From the NCBI GenBank assembly GCA_947452455.1, contig CANGBX010000005.1, positions 124,001 to 188,000 of the forward strand: a stretch of DNA of 64,000 bases, read 5' to 3'. The notes under the pieces were generated by a model. The model was not told the DNA's origin. It worked only from the letters and a program-made list of their open reading frames with translations, and made no database searches. The translations under genes and the position numbers were made by a program. This stretch comes from Beijerinckiaceae bacterium. Lineage in GTDB: Bacteria > Pseudomonadota > Alphaproteobacteria > Rhizobiales > Beijerinckiaceae. Within the stretch, counting starts at the first letter, position 1. Each line of letters begins with the position of its first letter. This document shows positions 1 to 9,230 of this stretch, in pieces.

Positions 1-165
1 TATCCTTCAAGTCGGTCGGTCGATCCCGAATCGGATCAATAACAACAGAATATCACATCCGGCCTCGACCCGCGCCAAAGCCCGGATCGTGTCTAGGGAT
101 GCCATTTTCTGACGTAGCGGCATCCCCATCCGTGCTAGACAGGCGCATTGCGGATGGAGAGAAGA

Positions 166-384
166 ATGGCGAAAGAACAGATCAGCCCTGAAGTGCTCGC
201 GCTTTTGCGAATCAATGGCCTCATCATGGACGGGCTCATCAAGTCCGGCGCTGTCGAGGCCAAATGGTTTGTCGAAAATCTTGATCGGCTGTCGCGAGAA
301 GAGCAGCATGGCCTGACGCGCGCGATCATCACCGGCATGGCCGATGCCTATCGCGCGGCCCATCAAGTGCCGCCGACCAAATAG
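166..384 (+). CDS. Small hypothetical protein, 72 aa
   Basis: The reading frame encodes a compact, mostly helical-looking protein with alternating charged and hydrophobic residues, no cysteines and no signal peptide. I chose the ATG at 166 because GGAGAG lies just upstream (156-161); an in-frame TTG at 148 would add six residues. It ends three bases before the convergent flavin monooxygenase gene. I recognise no family. An antisense frame also spans this stretch, but it has no ribosome binding site and an arginine-rich, low-complexity look. Function unknown; a real gene is likely because of the site and the protein-like composition. Confidence 0.6.
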   Translation: MAKEQISPEVLALLRINGLIMDGLIKSGAVEAKWFVENLDRLSREEQHGLTRAIITGMADAYRAAHQVPPTK

Positions 385-387
385 GCT

Positions 388-1380
388 TTAGCTCAACTGA
401 AGATCGGGCAGAATTTTCTGCCCGAATTCTTCCAAGCCGTCATGCATCGGCCAGAAATGCAGCATGAATAGGCTGATGCCCATCTCTTCATAGCGCTTCA
501 TGCGCTCGACAATGGTTTTGGGCGTGCCGATGAGATTGGCGCCCACACCTGACACACCAACCTGCGCCTTGCCCGCTTCGCGCACATGCTCTGCGGCTTT
601 GGCTTGCGCCTCTTCTTCCGTCTCGCCGATGATGACAACCGCATTGATGCCGTAATTCATCTTGCGGCCATAGGCTTTCACGCGCTCTTCCATCATCGCG
701 GTTTCTGTTGCGATGCGCTTGAGGCTCGCCTCATAATTGGCGTGGTCGCGGTCATAATTGACAAACCATGTGTCGCATTCTTGCGCGACGACATTCATGC
801 CATCTTCCGCGCGGCTGGCCGCAAAGAAAGGCGGGTGGGGCGCGATGACAGAGCGGGTGGGCATTTTGCCGCCCTGCATTTTGTAAAAATCGCCATCGAG
901 CGTGAATTCATCTTCCGTCCAGAGACCTTTCATCAAGCGGATGAATTCATGCATCTGCTGATAGCGGCCATCGTCGGATTCAATCCAGCGGCCATACATA
1001 TTATGTTCAGCCGGGCGCGTGCCGTTGACGATGTTCACGCAAAAACGCCCGCCCGAAATGCGATCCAGACTGGCGCCCAGTTTGGCGGCAATGCGCGGAT
1101 CGAAAATGCCCGGATGAACAGCCGCCATCAACCGCATTTTTTTCACGACAGGCGCAAGAGCGGCAGCAAAAATCCAGGAATCGAGATCAGGCCCGAACCA
1201 GCGTTGCGCGATGAGCGTGATGTCAAAGCCCAGCTCTTCGGCGCGGTTCAGCACTTTCACCGCATATTCGAAACTGGCATCCGGCCCGCCGCCATTTGTC
1301 GTCAGCGCATCCAGCATGGGCTTGGTGACGGGATCGGGGCGGATCGTTTGCGGGGCTGGGCACCAGATGCCGAGTTTCAT
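388..1380 (-). CDS. LLM-class flavin-dependent monooxygenase (SsuD/SfnG-like)
   Basis: This 330-residue protein belongs to the bacterial luciferase-like flavin monooxygenases, which use reduced FMN supplied by a separate reductase to oxygenate organosulfur or heterocyclic substrates. The N-terminal strand MKLGIWCPAP, the HPG(I/L)FDP segment near residue 90 and the RISGGRFCVNIVNG motif are typical of the SsuD/SfnG/RutA-like branch. The start at 1380 has GGAAG seven bases upstream; a longer frame to 1467 would overlap the next gene's coding end. It is last in a minus-strand series with two binding proteins and a ThDP enzyme, and a SsuABC-like importer lies 8 kb away, so an organosulfur or ring-oxygenation role is an inference. 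The substrate is unknown. Confidence 0.85.
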   Translation of the reverse strand: MKLGIWCPAPQTIRPDPVTKPMLDALTTNGGGPDASFEYAVKVLNRAEELGFDITLIAQRWFGPDLDSWIFAAALAPVVKKMRLMAAVHPGIFDPRIAAKLGASLDRISGGRFCVNIVNGTRPAEHNMYGRWIESDDGRYQQMHEFIRLMKGLWTEDEFTLDGDFYKMQGGKMPTRSVIAPHPPFFAASRAEDGMNVVAQECDTWFVNYDRDHANYEASLKRIATETAMMEERVKAYGRKMNYGINAVVIIGETEEEAQAKAAEHVREAGKAQVGVSGVGANLIGTPKTIVERMKRYEEMGISLFMLHFWPMHDGLEEFGQKILPDLQLS

Positions 1381-1408
1381 TTTCTTGCTTCCTTGCGTCG
1401 CTCTGGTT

Positions 1409-2461
1409 TTAGTTCTTGGCACCGGCATACATAATGTCACGCAGCTTGTCCTTTTGCGTCTGATCAAAGGCGACGAGCTGTTTCACTACGCCAAGCGCTT
1501 GCTCGGCATTGAGCGGCGTCAATTCCAGATTGAGCTTGGTGGCTTCGGCGACAAATTCAGGATCGCGTGCAGTGGCCATGAAGGCGTCTTGCAAAGCCTT
1601 GGCGCGGTCTTCCGGAATGGCGGGCGGGGCCGCATAGGGGCGCGCGATCAGATAGGGGATTTCTGCCAGCTCGATCATTTTGGTCGCATTGGCATTTTTC
1701 GACAATTCCAACGCGGTCGGCACATTGGGCAACTCGGGATGGCGTGACTTGCGCGCAAATTGCATCAAGACCTGCATCTTGCCAGCAGGATTTGTCCAAG
1801 CTGGTCGTGCCACTTTGGTCGAGACATAATTGACGAATTGTCCGTCGAGCTCGCCATTCTCAACCGCCAGACCAATCGTATTGGAATCCTGATAGCCCGG
1901 AACCACGCGAATGTTGAGGCCCAGCACATCTTTCAGCAGCACCGTAATGTCATGGTCGGTGGCCCCCGCACTGGTTACGCCAATGGCGACTTGCGGCCCA
2001 CCGGGCTTGCGCAAATCTTCGATGGATTTGATGTCATCGCGCTTGCGCACGAAGAGATTGAACGCATCTTCGGTGGAATCCGACAAAGTGCCGAGCCATG
2101 TCAGTTTCAGCGGATCAAACTGCACATTGGGATTGCCGCCAATGAGCGCGATGAGCGGCATGTTACGGTCGAACGCGGCGATATAAGTGCCGTCTTTGGG
2201 GGCTTGCACCGCCAGAAAATTCGTGGCGCGCAGCGAAGCCGCACCCGGCATGTTCTGAACCACGACATTGGGCTTGCCCGGCATGTGATTGCCATACCAG
2301 CGCGCGAGAAGACGGGCGAAAATGTCATAGCCGCCACCCGGGCCATAGCCGACCACCAGATTGATCGTCTTGCCGCGATAGAAATCGGCTGTATCGGCTT
2401 TGGCAGGGCTCAGCGCTGCCAGTGTAGCGGTAAGCGCAAGAGCGAGCTTGGCGAATTTCAT
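1409..2461 (-). CDS. Bug-family (TctC-like) periplasmic solute-binding protein
   Basis: The 350-residue product has a Sec signal peptide (MKFAKLALALTATLAALSPAKA) followed by DFYRGKTINLVVGYGPGGGYD, the characteristic first strand and glycine-rich carboxylate-binding loop of the Bug/TctC family. Members bind carboxylates or small aromatics in the periplasm and may deliver them to a TctA/TctB permease. No tctA or tctB occurs in this window, so this is an orphan receptor. It starts 146 bases downstream of the ThDP enzyme gene and is followed after 28 bases by the flavin monooxygenase, so it probably shares their transcript. Ligand unknown. Confidence 0.9.
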   Translation of the reverse strand: MKFAKLALALTATLAALSPAKADTADFYRGKTINLVVGYGPGGGYDIFARLLARWYGNHMPGKPNVVVQNMPGAASLRATNFLAVQAPKDGTYIAAFDRNMPLIALIGGNPNVQFDPLKLTWLGTLSDSTEDAFNLFVRKRDDIKSIEDLRKPGGPQVAIGVTSAGATDHDITVLLKDVLGLNIRVVPGYQDSNTIGLAVENGELDGQFVNYVSTKVARPAWTNPAGKMQVLMQFARKSRHPELPNVPTALELSKNANATKMIELAEIPYLIARPYAAPPAIPEDRAKALQDAFMATARDPEFVAEATKLNLELTPLNAEQALGVVKQLVAFDQTQKDKLRDIMYAGAKN

Positions 2462-2550
2462 GGGGTGTCCTCCCGGAGTGCGGCTTTTTGGACGCCGCTT
2501 TTCATCTGTTCAAAGTGCCAAAAACGGAGCCGCCTTGGCAAGGGATATTC

Positions 2551-2600
2551 CCGTCATTGCGAGCAAAGCGAAGCAAACCAGAAAGCCTCACGCGCCCTGT
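2551..2600. repeat. Half copy of family A palindromic repeat
   Basis: CCGTCATTGCGAGCAAAGCG begins a left arm of the dispersed palindrome that lies just past the stop of the ThDP enzyme gene; the matching right arm is absent, so this copy is truncated. Confidence 0.7.
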
Positions 2601-2607
2601 CGGCCCA

Positions 2608-4326
2608 TCAAGGCCCCGAGCAGATCACATTGAGCAAAGCCTGATTGCCGCCCTCAACCGCTTGCATGGCGCGACGCAGAGCATGAGGCATTTCGGCCGG
2701 ATCTGCCACACGCTCGCCATAACCGCCCGCCGTCTCGACAGCTTTTTCAAAGCCGAGTTCAATATCGAAATAGGTCAGCGGCTCGCGGTTGGATTTGGCG
2801 GCATAACCACCTGGATAGACTTCGCGCGTGTTGCGCTTCACCGCGCCCCACATTTGATTGTTGAAGACGATGGTCAGCAAAGGCAGTTTTTCGGCCGCCG
2901 CCACATAATGCGCCGGCACAGGATTGCCAAACATATAAGCGCCGTCCCCCACGGTGCAGATGACGCGCCGCTTGGGATGCGCCATTTGCATGCCAAGTGA
3001 TGCGCCCAATCCCCAGCCAAGACCACCGGCTGCACCTGACGAGAAGAATGTGCCGGGCTCGGTGAGCGAAAGATGCTCCCATGTCAGCGGGCTTTCTTTC
3101 ACCAAAATTGTGTCAGGCGTTTTCACCTCATTGATGCAATGGGTGATCCATGCTGGATGAAGCGGCGTTTGCGTGCGGCCTTTTTCGAGCATTTCAGCCC
3201 AGCGCGCGCGCTGGTTGGCGCGTGTTTCAGCCAGACGCTTGCGGCGCGCTTCAATCTTGTCGCGATGTTTGCCAGCGCGCTGCCGCAAAGCTTCTGCCAA
3301 CATGGGCAGGGTGGCAGAGAGCACGCCCGAAATGCCCAGATCACTCGGGAAAGAGCGCATCGGATAGGCCGAATAAAGCGGATCAACGGCGATGTGAATG
3401 ATCTTGGCATCCGGCAACGGAGCTTTTTTGGACGGAATCCAAGGCACGTCACATTCGAGCACAATCACGCAATCGCTCTTGTCGAGGAAAGCATCGGGAT
3501 TATAGCCCAGATGCATCTCATGATCGCTCGGCAGTGCCAGATAGCGCGGTTTGCGCTGTGTGACGGGAAGAGCAAAGCTTTCCGCAAGGGCGGCGAGATG
3601 CGCCACTTCACGTGTGTCGCGCCCAGCGCTCGACGTGATGATGACAGGGTTTTCTGCCCGCGCGATCATGTCTGCAGCTTGTTCAATGGCTGAGGGATCA
3701 GGGAAGGGGCTCGACGGCGTCGCACGGCGAGAAGGCGATGTGTAGGAGAAACTCTCCATCGGCGTTGCCAAAACTTCGCGCGGCAGCGTCAGATAGATCG
3801 GCCCCTTCGGCTCGGCCATGGCCAGATTGATGGCGCGATCAACACTTGCCTCAATCACCTGCGTATTGGGCAATTCATAATCCCATTTCACAAATTCACG
3901 CAGCATGGCGCCTTGGTCGCGCATTTCCTGCGGCCAGTGAATTTCGCCCGAACGCTCGCCGAGCAAGCCGCCTTCTTCCGAATAGGGTGTGCGACCGGCG
4001 GTGAAGAGGATCGGCACATTGCCCCGCCAGGCATTCATCACACCACACACGGCATTGGCCGTGCCGACATTCACATGCACCATCACAAGCTGCGGCTTGC
4101 CGGTGACGAGATAATAACCCAGCGCCATCGACACCGCGACATTCTCGTGCGGCACAGTAATCGGCTTGGGCAATTTGCCGCCGTTGATTTCAATCTTGCT
4201 CATCGCTTCGATGAGCGGCGCAAAATCGGTGCCTGCATTGGCGAAGAGATAATCCACGCCGCGGTCAGCCATGAGCGTCAGATAGGCTTCTGCCGCTGTT
4301 GTTTGTTCAAGTTTCTTGGTGGACAC
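2608..4326 (-). CDS. Thiamine diphosphate-dependent enzyme, acetolactate synthase/benzoylformate decarboxylase-like
   Basis: The 572-residue protein has the three-domain ThDP layout: an N-terminal PYR domain with the activating glutamate in VPHENVAV (E61), a central domain, and a C-terminal PP domain with the GDG...NN cofactor motif (TVGDGAYMFG followed by IVFNNQ). Such enzymes decarboxylate or ligate 2-oxo acids. No signal peptide is present, so it is cytosolic, unlike the second ThDP enzyme at 50.7-52.6 kb. The start is GTG at 4326 with AAGGAAA upstream; the next in-frame ATG would cut into the PYR domain. It lies between two Bug genes. Substrate is unassigned; true acetolactate synthase is unlikely in this catabolic setting with no small subunit nearby. 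Confidence 0.85.
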   Translation of the reverse strand: MSTKKLEQTTAAEAYLTLMADRGVDYLFANAGTDFAPLIEAMSKIEINGGKLPKPITVPHENVAVSMALGYYLVTGKPQLVMVHVNVGTANAVCGVMNAWRGNVPILFTAGRTPYSEEGGLLGERSGEIHWPQEMRDQGAMLREFVKWDYELPNTQVIEASVDRAINLAMAEPKGPIYLTLPREVLATPMESFSYTSPSRRATPSSPFPDPSAIEQAADMIARAENPVIITSSAGRDTREVAHLAALAESFALPVTQRKPRYLALPSDHEMHLGYNPDAFLDKSDCVIVLECDVPWIPSKKAPLPDAKIIHIAVDPLYSAYPMRSFPSDLGISGVLSATLPMLAEALRQRAGKHRDKIEARRKRLAETRANQRARWAEMLEKGRTQTPLHPAWITHCINEVKTPDTILVKESPLTWEHLSLTEPGTFFSSGAAGGLGWGLGASLGMQMAHPKRRVICTVGDGAYMFGNPVPAHYVAAAEKLPLLTIVFNNQMWGAVKRNTREVYPGGYAAKSNREPLTYFDIELGFEKAVETAGGYGERVADPAEMPHALRRAMQAVEGGNQALLNVICSGP

Positions 4327-4337
4327 GGGCGGTTTCC

Positions 4338-5378
4338 TTAATTGTCGCGGACTTGTTTGGCTTTGGCGAGAACATTGGCTGGCGTTTTGGAAAGCTCTTC
4401 CACATAGGCCTGTAATTTTTCGCCGCTCAAGGGTTCGAAATCGAGGCTGAGGCGTCTCACTTCTTCCAGATAGTCCGGATCTTTCAGCATGGCATCGAAG
4501 CCACGACGCAAAGCGGTGATGCGATCTTTCGCAACACCGGGAGGCGCGACAATGGATTTGCCGATTTCGGTGGCGCTCGCATAGAGCTCGAGAATGGCCT
4601 TGTCTTCCGCTGTTTTGCCAAGTTCCACCATGGTGGGAATGTCAGGCAATTCGGCATGGCGTGTCGAGCCCCATTGCACGACGATGGAAGCCTTCTTCTG
4701 CTCGAGCCAATCGCGCTTGGCGGCTTTCACCGTGGACCAAGCAAGCAGACAGCCGTCAATCTCGCCTTTCTCCATGGCAAGGCAGCTTTCTGCGGCACCG
4801 CCATAGCCCGTCACCATTTTGAATTTTGTACCGCCCAGCGCATTGAGCAATTTAGGATAGATGACAGCAGGCGCCATCGGGCCCGAGCCGCCTTGCACGC
4901 TTTCTTTGGCTTGCGCATCAGCAATCGTCTTCACACCCGATGTCGCCCAAAGCACTTGCACATTGGTGCTGGCGCTGATGCGGCCAATCCAGTTGAAATT
5001 TTTCGACACATAAGCGACGCCATTCGTGCCGAGCAATTCTTCTGATGGCGATGTGTCGGGAATAATGCCCAGCGTCGTGCCATCTTTGGGCGCCACGCCA
5101 TACATAAAATTGGCCGCCTTCATGCCACCGGCGCCAATCATATTTTGCGGCACCATTTTCGGGTTACCGGGAATATGCTTGCCCATATGGCGGGAGACGA
5201 GACGCCCGTAAATGTCATAGCCGCCGCCCACCGGAAAACCGATGATCAGATTGATGGCATTTTCGCGGTAAAATTCGGCGACTGATTGTGCCTGTGCGCT
5301 CTGTGGGAGTGCGCTCAGCGCTGACAGTGTCAGCACGCAACCAAGGGCATTACGAAGCGTCTTGCCATGCGACAGCAT
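4338..5378 (-). CDS. Bug-family (TctC-like) periplasmic solute-binding protein
   Basis: The 346-residue product carries a Sec signal peptide ending ALPQSAQA and the family signature AEFYRENAINLIIGFPVGGGYDIYGRLVSRH. The start at 5378 is fixed by a strong GGAGGACATC ATG; a longer frame to 5459 lacks a site. It ends 11 bases before the ThDP enzyme start, so the two are almost certainly cotranscribed. No cognate TctA/TctB permease is visible. It is divergent from the amidohydrolase gene with 144 bases between, which must hold promoters for both directions. Ligand unknown. Confidence 0.9.
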   Translation of the reverse strand: MLSHGKTLRNALGCVLTLSALSALPQSAQAQSVAEFYRENAINLIIGFPVGGGYDIYGRLVSRHMGKHIPGNPKMVPQNMIGAGGMKAANFMYGVAPKDGTTLGIIPDTSPSEELLGTNGVAYVSKNFNWIGRISASTNVQVLWATSGVKTIADAQAKESVQGGSGPMAPAVIYPKLLNALGGTKFKMVTGYGGAAESCLAMEKGEIDGCLLAWSTVKAAKRDWLEQKKASIVVQWGSTRHAELPDIPTMVELGKTAEDKAILELYASATEIGKSIVAPPGVAKDRITALRRGFDAMLKDPDYLEEVRRLSLDFEPLSGEKLQAYVEELSKTPANVLAKAKQVRDN

Positions 5379-5522
5379 GATGTCCTCCGGGGATATTTTT
5401 ATTGGGGCCGAGCATAGACCGCCCCCGCCGAGGGGCCAAGGTGCCGGTGAGCTTTTCACGCTTCAAATTATGGCTGTGAGGCCCTATTGTGAGGCCCATA
5501 AGAACAAGAGGAGGAATCGCCT

Positions 5523-6503
5523 GTGTCCCAAGGTCCTGGCGCCGGTCTGCGCTTTATCGACGTCCATCACCATTGCGTGCTGCCCGAATATGAGCATGCG
5601 ATCCGCCGTGCGGGCGCGGCCGATCCCTCGCGGCCCTTGCGCAAAAATTCCGATCCCGATGCGCTGATCGAAACCATGGCGCAATTTGGCATTGATGGCG
5701 CGGTCGTCAATCCGCTTTCGGTGGCGGGCGTCCACCACGGCAATGATGAAAATGCGCGCTATCTTTGTGAGACAACGAGCGAGGCTCTGGCCAAATTTGT
5801 CTCAGGCCACGCCAAAAAGCTCGGCTTCTTCGCGCCCGTGCCTTTTCCTGATGTTGATGGCGCGTTGAAAGCCACAGCCTATGCGCTGGATGTGCTGAAG
5901 GCCGATGGCATCATCATGCTCACCAATCAGAACAATATTTATATCGGCGACCCCATGGCCGATGCGTTTTATGCCGAACTCGATCGTCGTCATGCCAATG
6001 TTTTCGTGCATCCCGCACGCCCGGCTTTTGTCGATGATCTGACGCTAAAACTCTGGGGCTCGGTGGTGGAATATCCCTTCGAGACAACACGTATTGCAGC
6101 CAATCTCATCTACAATGAGCAGATGCGCAAATATCCCAACATCCGCTGGATATTGGCGCATGCGGGCGGTTGCGTTCCCTATGTTTCGCTGCGCTTGAAG
6201 CTCATGTCAGAGCAAGACCCCAACGGCCCGCCTGATTTCAAGGACCGCGTGCCGGAAGGTGTCGAGCCTTATGTCGGTAAATTCTATTTCGACACGGCAA
6301 TCTCTGGCTCGCGCGCGGCCATGGCTTCGCTGCGTCTGGTGACAGATTCCTCGCACATCATGTTTGGCAGTGATTGGCCCTACATCCACCGCGAATATGT
6401 GGACGAGCAAATCACCAACATGCGCTCCATGCCGGAGCTGGCCGATATTTTCGCGCAGGTCGAGCGCGAGAATGCGATGAAGCTGTTTCCGCGATTTAAG
6501 TGA
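5523..6503 (+). CDS. Amidohydrolase 2 family protein (ACMSD-like decarboxylase/hydrolase)
   Basis: The 326-residue protein belongs to the metal-dependent amidohydrolase-2 family that includes aminocarboxymuconate-semialdehyde decarboxylase, gamma-resorcylate decarboxylase and 5-carboxyvanillate decarboxylase. The metal-binding HxH is in FIDVHHHC (H15, H17), a later metal histidine in WILAHAGG and the catalytic aspartate in MFGSDWPY. No signal peptide. The start is GTG at 5523 behind AGGAGGA. It is the only plus-strand gene inside the 0.4-15.8 kb cluster, so it has its own promoter. Decarboxylation or hydrolysis of an aromatic-ring degradation intermediate is inferred. Confidence 0.85.
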   Translation: MSQGPGAGLRFIDVHHHCVLPEYEHAIRRAGAADPSRPLRKNSDPDALIETMAQFGIDGAVVNPLSVAGVHHGNDENARYLCETTSEALAKFVSGHAKKLGFFAPVPFPDVDGALKATAYALDVLKADGIIMLTNQNNIYIGDPMADAFYAELDRRHANVFVHPARPAFVDDLTLKLWGSVVEYPFETTRIAANLIYNEQMRKYPNIRWILAHAGGCVPYVSLRLKLMSEQDPNGPPDFKDRVPEGVEPYVGKFYFDTAISGSRAAMASLRLVTDSSHIMFGSDWPYIHREYVDEQITNMRSMPELADIFAQVERENAMKLFPRFK

Positions 6504-6504
6504 T

Positions 6505-6592
6505 CGTCATTGCGAGCGAAGCGAAGCAATCCAGAAGGCCGCACATGAGGCCCCTGGGTTGCTTCGTCGCCTTTGGCTCCTCGCAATGACGG
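6505..6592. repeat. Family A palindromic repeat
   Basis: An 88-bp palindrome runs from CGTCATTGCGAGCGAAGCGA to CTCGCAATGACGG and fills the convergent gap between the amidohydrolase and FAH-family genes. The predicted transcript folds into a long hairpin on either strand. Confidence 0.9.
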
Positions 6593-6593
6593 C

Positions 6594-7451
6594 TTAAGCG
6601 TGCCCCACTTTCACATCCATCGTACCAATCTTGGCGATGGTGGCGCGGATTGTATTGCCGGGCAGCACAGGGCCAACGCCTTCCGGCGTGCCGGTCAACA
6701 AAATATCGCCGGGGTGCAACGTATAAAAACTCGACGCCCATGAGATGAGGGTCGGCACATCCAGCACGAGATCGCGCGTATTGGCCTTCTGGCGAGCCTC
6801 GCCATCGACCGTCAATTCCAGATCAAGACCTGATGGATTGCCCACTTCATCGGCGCTAACAAACCAAGGTCCAAGCACGGTGAACGTGTCGAGCGATTTG
6901 CGCAAGGAGCGCTCTTCGGGGCCCCGCACGGTCATGTCGAGACCAATGGCATAGCCCGCGATATAATTCAGCGCGTCTTCCTTCGACACGCAATTGGCGG
7001 TCTTGCCGATGATGACGGCGAGTTCAATCTCGTGATCATTGCGGCGATCATCATGGCGGATCAGCACCGATTGGCTCGCACCAATGATCGAGCTGGTTGC
7101 TTTGAGAAACAGGCCGACCTTCTGGATTTCACCAACTTGCTGCTGGTGGTGAATGCCTGCATCGGCACGCGCTTCATCAAGATGCTTTTTGTAATTCACA
7201 GGTGCCGCCACAACCTTGCCCGGATTGGCGACAGGTGCGAGCAGCTTCACATCGGCCAATTTGCGGCGCGTGCCCGTCTTGGCGGCGGCCTCAAAGGCCG
7301 GACGAAGCGCTGCAAAATGTTCGATCAGCAGATCAGTGCGCGGGAAAGGATAGGATTGCGCTGGCAGAGCGCTGAGTGCGGAAGTGACATCGATCACTTC
7401 ATCGCCATCAACAAGACCAAAGCGATTGTCATCAAAACGTGCAATTTTCAT
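6594..7451 (-). CDS. Fumarylacetoacetate hydrolase (FAH) family protein
   Basis: The 285-residue protein has the FAH fold: a short N-terminal domain and a C-terminal catalytic domain with the metal-binding glutamates in DHEIELAVIIG, the segment GYAIGLDMTVRG and the terminal ILLTGTPEGVGPV. Family members hydrolyse C-C bonds in acylpyruvates, isomerise or decarboxylate oxo-diacids from aromatic meta-cleavage. It lies between two family A repeats and among aldolase, SDR and amidohydrolase genes, which fits a lower-pathway ring-degradation step. The exact reaction cannot be read from sequence. Confidence 0.88.
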   Translation of the reverse strand: MKIARFDDNRFGLVDGDEVIDVTSALSALPAQSYPFPRTDLLIEHFAALRPAFEAAAKTGTRRKLADVKLLAPVANPGKVVAAPVNYKKHLDEARADAGIHHQQQVGEIQKVGLFLKATSSIIGASQSVLIRHDDRRNDHEIELAVIIGKTANCVSKEDALNYIAGYAIGLDMTVRGPEERSLRKSLDTFTVLGPWFVSADEVGNPSGLDLELTVDGEARQKANTRDLVLDVPTLISWASSFYTLHPGDILLTGTPEGVGPVLPGNTIRATIAKIGTMDVKVGHA

Positions 7452-7467
7452 TTTTTATGTCCTCTTC

Positions 7468-7551
7468 CCGTCATTGCGAGCCGGAGGCGAAGCAAACCAG
7501 AAGTCTCACATGGGGTCTTCTGGTTTGCTTCGCTCACGCTCGCAATGACGG
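7468..7551. repeat. Family A palindromic repeat
   Basis: An 84-bp palindrome (CCGTCATTGCGAG to CTCGCAATGACGG) lies between the class II aldolase gene and the FAH-family gene, both minus strand. It would form an intercistronic hairpin if they share a transcript. Confidence 0.88.
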
Positions 7552-7562
7552 CCTTGGTGTCG

Positions 7563-8345
7563 TTAGATCCGGCCTTCAGCCTGCATCTTCCACAAATCCC
7601 AGGCGCGATCGACTTGTGTGTCGATGACGCGCGCGGTCGTTTCCGCTTCTCCAGCGGTGAGAGCTTCAATCGGCCCAAGCCGCATGGCTTCTGCCTGTAA
7701 TTTGGCATTGTTCTCCGTATAGACCGCGCGGAATACAGCTTGCTTTACACGGTCGCCGACAACAGTCGAGCCATGGCCGCGCATCAGCACGACATTGCCA
7801 TCACCCAAAACTTTCGCGACACCTGCGCCCAATTCCGAATTGCGGATCAGCAAGTCTGATGCATCGCCCGCAATGTCACGAATTTCAAAAATCGGCGCAC
7901 AAATGCCGATGAATCCGCCCATATGGCAAACCGCGCGAAACGGCACGCCCTTCAGAATGGAGAAGGGCACCACGGCGACCGAATGGCTATGCACCACAGC
8001 CATCACATCAGGCCGCGCGCGAAAAATTTCGGCATGGATGAAACGCTCCAGATAGACCGCGCGGCCATTGGCATTGAGCGCGCGTCCATCAAGATCGAAA
8101 GTGACAATATCATCCGCTGTGACAAGGCCCGGCGCCATATTGCGCGCGAGCAGAAAGCGGTCGGGGTGCTTGTCGTGGCGTGCACTCACATGGCCGAAGC
8201 CATCCACAACGCCCTGTTTGAACAAGATGCGATTGGCGGTTGCCAAATCCGCCAACAGGCCCGCATCCGCAGGCTTGGTTGCGCCTGCTTCATCCGAAAT
8301 GGTTTCGGCAACAGCCGCCGGATCGTCAAACAGTGAGCTGCACAT
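7563..8345 (-). CDS. Class II aldolase/adducin family protein
   Basis: The 260-residue protein has the zinc-binding pattern of class II aldolases: HxH in AVVHSHSVAVV and a further histidine in LMRGHGSTVVG. Relatives include L-fuculose-phosphate aldolase, aldolases for ring-cleavage products and 3-hydroxybenzoate- or vanillin-type decarboxylases. No signal peptide. The start is ATG at 8345 (or the overlapping GTG at 8348) behind GGAGACAG. Flanked on both sides by family A repeats. The substrate is unassigned; the neighbouring FAH and amidohydrolase genes suggest cleavage or decarboxylation of an aromatic-derived acid. Confidence 0.85.
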   Translation of the reverse strand: MCSSLFDDPAAVAETISDEAGATKPADAGLLADLATANRILFKQGVVDGFGHVSARHDKHPDRFLLARNMAPGLVTADDIVTFDLDGRALNANGRAVYLERFIHAEIFRARPDVMAVVHSHSVAVVPFSILKGVPFRAVCHMGGFIGICAPIFEIRDIAGDASDLLIRNSELGAGVAKVLGDGNVVLMRGHGSTVVGDRVKQAVFRAVYTENNAKLQAEAMRLGPIEALTAGEAETTARVIDTQVDRAWDLWKMQAEGRI

Positions 8346-8363
8346 CACCTGTCTCCATTTTTA

Positions 8364-8449
8364 CCGTCATTGCGAGCCTTAGGCGAAGCAAACCGGAAAA
8401 GCCTCACGCGGGGCTTTACGGATTGCTTCGCTGCGCTCGCAATGAGGGC
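8364..8449. repeat. Family A palindromic repeat
   Basis: An 86-bp copy (CCGTCATTGCGAG to CTCGCAATGAGGG) with one arm slightly diverged. It separates the SDR gene from the class II aldolase gene on the minus strand. Confidence 0.85.
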
Positions 8450-8457
8450 GCTCAAAC

Positions 8458-9210
8458 TTATTCGTTGCCGGGCATCAGGGTCGAGCAGCCGCCATCCACG
8501 AAGAGATCGGAGCCGACGATGAAGCTGGAATCATCCGAGACGAGGAAGAGAATAGCATTGGCCAGATCGATTGGCACACCCGGACGACCGACAAGATTTT
8601 TCACCGGACGTGTGGGGTCGAAATCATCCTTGCCAACGGGCGAGCCAATCTTGTTGGGCACAACGCTGTTCACGCGGATGTTGTGCGGGGCGAGCTGGAT
8701 CGCCATGGATTTCGTCAGATTGACAACGCCGCCCTTGGCCGCGGTGTAAGCCACAGCGCGATTGCGGCCATAATAGCCAGACGTCGATGACACATTGACG
8801 ATCTTGCCGCCATTGCCAGCCGCAATCATCGCCTTGGCAGCATATTTGCCGAAGAGGAAGGGCGCGGTCAGCGTGATCGCAATCGTGCGGTTCCACTCTT
8901 CCGTTGTGATGTCGAGCATATGCTTGTTGTCGGAAATGGCGACATTGTTGACGAGAATGTCGACGCGGCCAAAAGCTTCCGCCACGCCTTTCACGGTCGC
9001 ATCAATGTCGGCTTCTTTTGCCACATCGCAGATAAAGGCCTTGGCCTTGCCCCCTGCCGCATTGATGTCGCTTGCCACTTTTTCTGCGCGGCCCTGATCG
9101 AGATCAACAACCGCAATGGCAGCGCCCTCTTTCGAGAGAAGTTTGGCGACTTCTTCGCCGATATTGCGGCCGGCACCCGTGACGATAGCGACTTGTCCCT
9201 TGAGTTTCAT
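8458..9210 (-). CDS. SDR-family NAD(P)-dependent oxidoreductase
   Basis: The 250-residue classical short-chain dehydrogenase has the cofactor motif TGAGRNIG (residues 11-18), the structural NNVA segment, the catalytic serine in NVSSTSGYYG and the YTAAK active-site motif. The C-terminus FIVGSDLFVDGG is typical of FabG-like members. It oxidises or reduces a hydroxyl/keto group in the cytosol; the substrate is unknown. It lies 20 bases downstream of the ABC permease gene, so it probably belongs to the same transcript as the importer and may act on the imported compound. Confidence 0.88.
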   Translation of the reverse strand: MKLKGQVAIVTGAGRNIGEEVAKLLSKEGAAIAVVDLDQGRAEKVASDINAAGGKAKAFICDVAKEADIDATVKGVAEAFGRVDILVNNVAISDNKHMLDITTEEWNRTIAITLTAPFLFGKYAAKAMIAAGNGGKIVNVSSTSGYYGRNRAVAYTAAKGGVVNLTKSMAIQLAPHNIRVNSVVPNKIGSPVGKDDFDPTRPVKNLVGRPGVPIDLANAILFLVSDDSSFIVGSDLFVDGGCSTLMPGNE

Positions 9211-9230
9211 TGTGTGTCCCTTTGTTGTTT

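Noticed and set aside
7-366. 119-codon minus-strand frame at the left edge
   Set aside because: It is antisense to the small plus-strand gene that has a good site, and its product looks arginine-rich and low complexity.
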